DNA of 18,007 nucleotides from an uncultured Clostridia bacterium (GTDB lineage Bacteria > Bacillota > Clostridia > Oscillospirales > Ruminococcaceae): NCBI GenBank assembly GCA_947631585.1, contig CANRLY010000012.1:1-18007 (forward strand), written 5' to 3'. The notes beneath the pieces were generated by a model that was not told where the DNA came from, searched no databases, and was given only the letters and a program-made list of their open reading frames with translations. Positions 15,801 through 18,007 of this stretch are shown in pieces. Both the position numbers and the translations under genes were made by a program. Each line of letters begins with the position of its first letter. Positions within the stretch are counted from its first letter, which is position 1.

Positions 15801-16193
15801 CAGGTAAAAGGCTTTAGATTTGAAAGACAGCTGAAAGAGTTTTCGCTTATCCCTGCCGACCAGGCGGACAACGTGTACGGCGACAGGTTCACCAAAGGAA
15901 ACGGCGAGATAACCGGCATAACCAACAACGTATGTATCGAGTTCGGGGAGTTTGATTTTTCCGGCAGAAAGCCTGAGTCGCTGACTGTCTGCGCCAGAAC
16001 TCCGCTGCCGGTGAACAGCATACATCTCCAGCTTGATAACGGCACGCCGACCAGAGTGCTGTGCGAATTTGCCCGGTCTGAGGAATATACGGAGCAAACG
16101 TTCAGGCTGCCGGAACTTGACGGCAGGTATAACGTCAGCCTTATCTTCCTGCCGGGAAGCGATCTTGACCTGAAATGGATAAAGTTTAATTAA
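12810..16193 (+). CDS. Glycoside hydrolase family 2 enzyme, beta-galactosidase-like
   Basis: This 1127-residue retaining glycosidase is larger than a typical GH2 enzyme. Domains in order: sugar-binding jelly-roll (about 1-150, with IPHDWLI, GWYRKTF, FEGVYMDCRVYVNG and RWYSGAGIFR); an Ig-like domain (to about 250); and a TIM barrel (about 258-560), starting GRHLKIHGCCEHHD. Acid/base Glu373 lies in SIGNEIYD and nucleophile Glu451 in YGSETSS. An Ig-like domain (NEGEMIDVRI, about 568-640) and a second beta domain (SVVKANGEDVFYAEIWAEDENG, from about 650) follow, typical of beta-galactosidases of this subgroup. The last 250 residues look like two beta-sandwich, carbohydrate-binding-module-like units. 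There is no signal peptide, so it is probably cytosolic, acting on imported oligosaccharides; the exact sugar cannot be told. The start is TTG at 12810, with GGGGAGAGG at 12797-12805. Base composition is clearly more GC-rich than in the operon upstream. It has its own promoter and is unlikely to belong to the polysaccharide pathway. Confidence 0.9.
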   Translation: MTRRILFCDGWEFSKQKIGTDYSDSFDWEKVDIPHDWLIHNTNDLYETSRGWYRKTFTAPDLTQGKRTFLRFEGVYMDCRVYVNGTQAFEWKYGYSTFEFEITKLLREGENLLTVSVDHREPNSRWYSGAGIFRSVWLVEKPQVNIVSDSLYVSTSKTGGSSWKLTVSAEFDGDTGGMSALLKIYHKEELILEKTADCDLAVSGCEMDIEDPPVWDITSPELCRAELFLVKDGETCDREETVFGFRTAEFTADRGFFLNGRHLKIHGCCEHHDLGALGAAINRSALEFRLDKLREMGINAIRTSHNMPSVELMELADEKGFLILSEGFDMWVTPKTEFDYARFFRDWVDRDVASWIRRDRNHPSVIGWSIGNEIYDTHQPVGLEITKLLYSLVRKHDSRCNACVTIGSNYMQWENAQKCSDLLKVAGYNYAERLYNEHHKKYPDWAIYGSETSSVVHSRGIYHFPLSMPVLTNDDEQCSSLGNCTTGWAAKNTEACIIDDRDADFCAGQFIWTGFDYIGEPTPYHTKNSYFGQIDTAGFEKDSFYIFKAEWTDYKKDPFVHLFPYWSFNEGEMIDVRICSNAPRVELFLDGASQGAFDIDHKHGKQLLADYRIPYHDGTLEAVAYDESGAVIARDVKKTFGDAAVLRIKTNRSVVKANGEDVFYAEIWAEDENGVPVENANNRVFVDVEGPARLMGLDNGDSTDYEQYRCRNRKLFSGKLMAVIASCTEAGEIRISACSKGLTAAQTTVTSLPAPVRKGISCDYRVPQSDMSKKDEVPVRTIKLSADCKELSPERPQARVSMKLLPADHTVNDIDVAVMTFRNIPSPIADCRLENGDVIVTAKGNGDFRLRAMCKNNDSRYHVISELTFSSGGFEVTCFDPYEFVTGGLFTKASDGVGNGIEKGVEFPGGKLCSAGFENVDFGDFGSDFVTLPVFANTLDPVYISFYDGDPDNGGRYLGKYEYHKRPVWLTYQEETFRLPERLHGIHDLYIASEYGIQVKGFRFERQLKEFSLIPADQADNVYGDRFTKGNGEITGITNNVCIEFGEFDFSGRKPESLTVCARTPLPVNSIHLQLDNGTPTRVLCEFARSEEYTEQTFRLPELDGRYNVSLIFLPGSDLDLKWIKFN

Positions 16194-16205
16194 TGCAATT
16201 AATGC

Positions 16206-16234
16206 TTGACAAGAACGATCAGTAGGTGTATAAT
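16206..16234 (+). promoter_or_regulatory. Promoter of the thiC transcript
   Basis: TTGACA (16206-16211), a 17-base spacer and TATAAT (16229-16234) match the sigma-A consensus exactly. Transcription would begin near 16241, at the 5' edge of the TPP riboswitch. It lies 12 bases after the GH2 stop, and no terminator is seen between, so some read-through from the GH2 gene is possible. Confidence 0.9.
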
Positions 16235-16242
16235 TAATAAGT

Positions 16243-16354
16243 CAAACAGGGGAGCCGTTCCGATCTGGTCGGGAGGGTTGAGAGGGGGCACAGCCCCGAC
16301 CCTAAAGCGGGTGACCGCATACCTGATACGGATAATGCCGGCGAAGGGAGTTTG
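16243..16354 (+). ncRNA. TPP riboswitch aptamer (THI element)
   Basis: The conserved THI-box parts appear in order: GGGGAGCC (16249-16256), TTGAGAGG (16278-16285, usually CTGAGA), ACCTGAT (16321-16327), and GGATAATGCCGGCGAAGGGA (16330-16349). The closing helix is CAAAC (16243-16247) with GTTTG (16350-16354). An additional small stem, GGGG-CACAG-CCCC type, occupies the variable arm around 16284-16297. Thiamine diphosphate binding is expected to lower expression of the downstream thiC. The placement directly behind a consensus promoter and before a terminator fits transcriptional control. Confidence 0.95.
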
Positions 16355-16374
16355 CAGGGTCAAAAGCAAGACCA

Positions 16375-16406
16375 CAGGGCAGGCTCACTCAGGCTGCCCT
16401 GTTTTT
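16375..16406 (+). terminator. Riboswitch-controlled intrinsic terminator
   Basis: CAGGGCAG (16375-16382) pairs with CTGCCCTG (16394-16401), an 8-bp GC-rich stem followed directly by TTTTT (16402-16406). It lies 20 bases after the aptamer and 23 before the thiC start. CAGGG at 16355-16359, next to the aptamer's closing helix, can pair with the CCCTG of the right arm and is a candidate anti-terminator strand; this is inference. Confidence 0.88.
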
Positions 16407-16429
16407 ATTGACGGAACGGAGGTAATTCT

Positions 16430-17746
16430 ATGGCTGAAAGAACTTATAAAACACAGATGGAAGCTGCTAAAAAAGGTATAGTCACACCGGAAATGAAAGC
16501 TGTTTCCAAAAAGGAATATATCTCAGAGCAGGAACTTATGGAACTGGTGGCTAAGGGAGAAGTCTGTATACCGGCTAACGTAAGGCATACTTCACTTTCT
16601 CCGGAGGGTATCGGCAAAGGTCTGCGCACAAAGATAAACGTCAACCTTGGTATCTCAGGGGACGCTAAAGACTATGACCTTGAGATGCAGAAAGTCGATA
16701 TGGCTATCAAGTTCGGGGCGGAAGCTATAATGGATCTTTCCAATTACGGAAAGACCAATAAGTTCAGAACTGAACTGGTGGCTAAGTCTCCGGCTATGAT
16801 AGGAACTGTGCCTATGTATGACGCTATCGGCTACCTTGACAAAGATCTGCTGGAAATAACCGCTCAGGACTTTCTTAAAGTGGTGAGAGCCCATGCGGAG
16901 GAAGGCGTGGACTTCATGACGATACACGCCGGGATAAACCGCCGTGCGATAGAGGCTTTCAGGCGTGAGGGAAGAAAAATGAATATCGTCTCCAGAGGCG
17001 GTTCGCTGCTGTTCGCATGGATGATGATGACCGGCAACGAAAACCCGTTCTTTGAGTTTTATGACGATGTGCTGGATATACTCAGGGAGTATGACGTGAC
17101 TATTTCTCTGGGCGATGCGCTGAGACCTGGCTGCCTTGCTGACGCTACCGACGCCGGTCAGATATCAGAACTTATCGAGCTGGGCAGCCTTACTCTCAGG
17201 GCGTGGGAAAAGGACGTTCAGGTCATGGTGGAAGGCCCCGGCCATGTGCCGATGGATCAGATCGCAGCGAATATGAAGCTCCAGAAGAGACTGTGCCATA
17301 ATGCGCCGTTTTACGTTCTGGGACCGTTAGTCACCGATATCGCCCCCGGCTACCATATAACTTCTGCGATAGGAGGAGCTATAGCCGCCGCAAACGGTGC
17401 GGATTTCCTGTGCTATGTCACTCCTGCCGAACACCTGAGACTTCCCGATGCAGACGACGTTAAAGAGGGTATAATGGCAAGTAAGATAGCCGCCCATGCC
17501 GCAGATATCGCCAAGGGCGTTCCCCATGCGATGGACAGGGATAACGCTATGGCTGCCGCAAGGCATAAGCTTGACTGGGACGAAATGTTCAGCCTGGCGA
17601 TAGACCCTGAAAAAGCTCAGCGCTTTTATGAGCAAACGCCGCCGTCGGAAAGACATACCTGCTCTATGTGCGGCAAAATGTGCGCTGTCAGGACTACTAA
17701 CATGATACTGGAAGGTAAGGAAGTTACTTTCTGTTCTGAAAAATAA
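16430..17746 (+). CDS. thiC: Phosphomethylpyrimidine synthase (HMP-P synthase)
   Basis: ThiC is a radical-SAM enzyme that rearranges aminoimidazole ribotide to hydroxymethylpyrimidine phosphate, the pyrimidine half of thiamine, in the cytoplasm. The 438-residue protein is the short form lacking the N-terminal extension of E. coli ThiC. Seen: IPANVRHTSLSPEGIG, NVNLGISGD, AIMDLSNYG, FMTIHAG, SRGGSLL, ISLGDALRPGC, VEGPGHVPMDQI, LGPLVTDIAPGYDH-like LGPLVTDIAPGYHI, and YVTPAEHLRLP. The C-terminal cluster motif is Cys411-x2-Cys414-x3-Cys418. The textbook ThiC motif is C-x2-C-x4-C, so this protein has one residue less between the second and third cysteines; I cannot say from here how common that is among clostridial forms. 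ATG 16430 has GGAGG at 16418-16422. Expression is controlled by the TPP riboswitch upstream. A terminator follows directly, so no other thiamine gene is co-transcribed. Confidence 0.96.
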   Translation: MAERTYKTQMEAAKKGIVTPEMKAVSKKEYISEQELMELVAKGEVCIPANVRHTSLSPEGIGKGLRTKINVNLGISGDAKDYDLEMQKVDMAIKFGAEAIMDLSNYGKTNKFRTELVAKSPAMIGTVPMYDAIGYLDKDLLEITAQDFLKVVRAHAEEGVDFMTIHAGINRRAIEAFRREGRKMNIVSRGGSLLFAWMMMTGNENPFFEFYDDVLDILREYDVTISLGDALRPGCLADATDAGQISELIELGSLTLRAWEKDVQVMVEGPGHVPMDQIAANMKLQKRLCHNAPFYVLGPLVTDIAPGYHITSAIGGAIAAANGADFLCYVTPAEHLRLPDADDVKEGIMASKIAAHAADIAKGVPHAMDRDNAMAAARHKLDWDEMFSLAIDPEKAQRFYEQTPPSERHTCSMCGKMCAVRTTNMILEGKEVTFCSEK

Positions 17747-17749
17747 GGA

Positions 17750-17783
17750 ATGAATCGGTCATTCGACCGTTCATATATTTTTT
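17750..17783 (+). terminator. Intrinsic terminator after thiC
   Basis: ATGAA and CGGTC (17750-17760, with a bulged T at 17755) pair with GACCG and TTCAT (17765-17774) across a four-base ATTC loop. ATATTTTTT follows. It begins four bases after the thiC stop. Confidence 0.85.
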
Positions 17784-17966
17784 CCGCCTGAGGAGCGTCT
17801 TGCGGAGTTTTTCAAAAACCTTGAGGCTTTGCCTTTGTTCAGCGAGGGAACCCGTGTTTCGGGGTGAGAGGGAACAATAAAGTTCCGACCGAGAAATTAT
17901 TTTACATTCTTTCTCGGATAAGCTGAATAATAGTATCTCTGAAAGAATGATACGGAGGTTTTTGTC
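17784..17966 (+). promoter_or_regulatory. Structured intergenic leader before the last gene
   Basis: No gene is seen. The stretch holds several short inverted repeats: GTTTTT-C-AAAAAC near 17798-17810, GGAAC-N6-GTTCC (17871-17886), and CCGAGAAA-N13-TTTCTCGG (17889-17917). TTTACA (17901-17906) and AATAAT (17926-17931), 19 bases apart, may be a promoter, but the spacing is long. I do not recognise a known riboswitch class. A leader RNA would also need a promoter near 17784, and none is evident. Confidence 0.35.
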
Positions 17967-18007
17967 ATGAAAAAAACAAACATCAACAAACTGGCTTTTG
18001 CCGGAGT
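17967..18007 (+). CDS. Start of a probable exported protein, cut by the window end
   Basis: ATG 17967 follows GGAGG at 17954-17958 with eight bases between. Only 13 full codons are visible: MKKTNINKLAFAG. Two lysines at the start, then a polar stretch leading into hydrophobic residues, fit the beginning of a signal peptide or lipoprotein leader. No function can be given. The promoter candidate and hairpins upstream suggest it is its own transcription unit. Confidence 0.6.
   Translation, partial: MKKTNINKLAFAG

Noticed and set aside
15543..16097. Minus-strand open frame of 184 codons at the end of the GH2 gene
   Set aside because: Long antisense frames are expected opposite GC-rich genes, and no start signal or family motif is seen.
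16206..16481. Plus-strand open frame of 91 codons across the TPP riboswitch
   Set aside because: It begins in the promoter -35, crosses the aptamer and terminator, and overlaps thiC in another frame.
1..18007. Insertion sequences, tRNA or rRNA genes, CRISPR arrays and integrase genes
   Set aside because: I looked for transposase motifs, regularly spaced repeats and tRNA-like folds by eye and found none.

Overview
The window looks like a Gram-positive, clostridial (Ruminococcus-like) chromosome. Almost every gene has a strong AGGAGG-type Shine-Dalgarno, all genes are on the + strand, and the flanks carry a short-form thiC behind a TPP riboswitch and a cytosolic GH2 hydrolase. Genus-level assignment is inference.

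Region 1 (1-12612) is the distal part of a surface-polysaccharide operon. It contains, in order: the end of a Wzy-type polymerase, a CDP-glycerol glycerophosphotransferase, a glycerol-3-phosphate cytidylyltransferase (TagD), a second TagD-like cytidylyltransferase, a stand-alone asparagine-synthetase-type domain, a Wzx flippase, a GT2 glycosyltransferase, and six sugar genes. Those six are rfbF, rfbG, rfbH, an RmlC-like 5-epimerase, an extended SDR reductase and an FAD amine-oxidase/UGM-like protein. The set rfbFGH + epimerase + reductase is what is needed to make CDP-L-ascarylose (3,6-dideoxy-L-arabino-hexose) from glucose-1-phosphate, except that no E3-type reductase partner for RfbH is present. 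The predicted polymer carries glycerol-phosphate and a 3,6-dideoxyhexose, and perhaps an amide. The operon ends in a strong hairpin terminator at 12628-12661.

Region 2 (12670-16193) is a separate transcription unit: an extended -10 promoter and a 1127-residue GH2 beta-galactosidase-like enzyme starting at TTG.

Region 3 (16200-17783) is a near-consensus promoter, a TPP riboswitch with intrinsic terminator, thiC, and a terminator. The window closes with a structured 180-base leader and the first 13 codons of a probable exported protein.

The most unusual signal is a pair of nine-G homopolymer tracts (2241-2249 and 9754-9762) in the same flanking context, AAAATT(T)CCC(C/T)-G9-TA. Each lies just past the conserved end of a sugar-nucleotide gene and 50-60 bases before the next start codon. 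In both, G9 keeps the upstream frame open right up to or over the next start, while G8 or G10 brings a stop within about 15 bases. This has the form of a phase-variable switch of translational coupling between neighbouring genes. Sequencing error at G runs is the main alternative.
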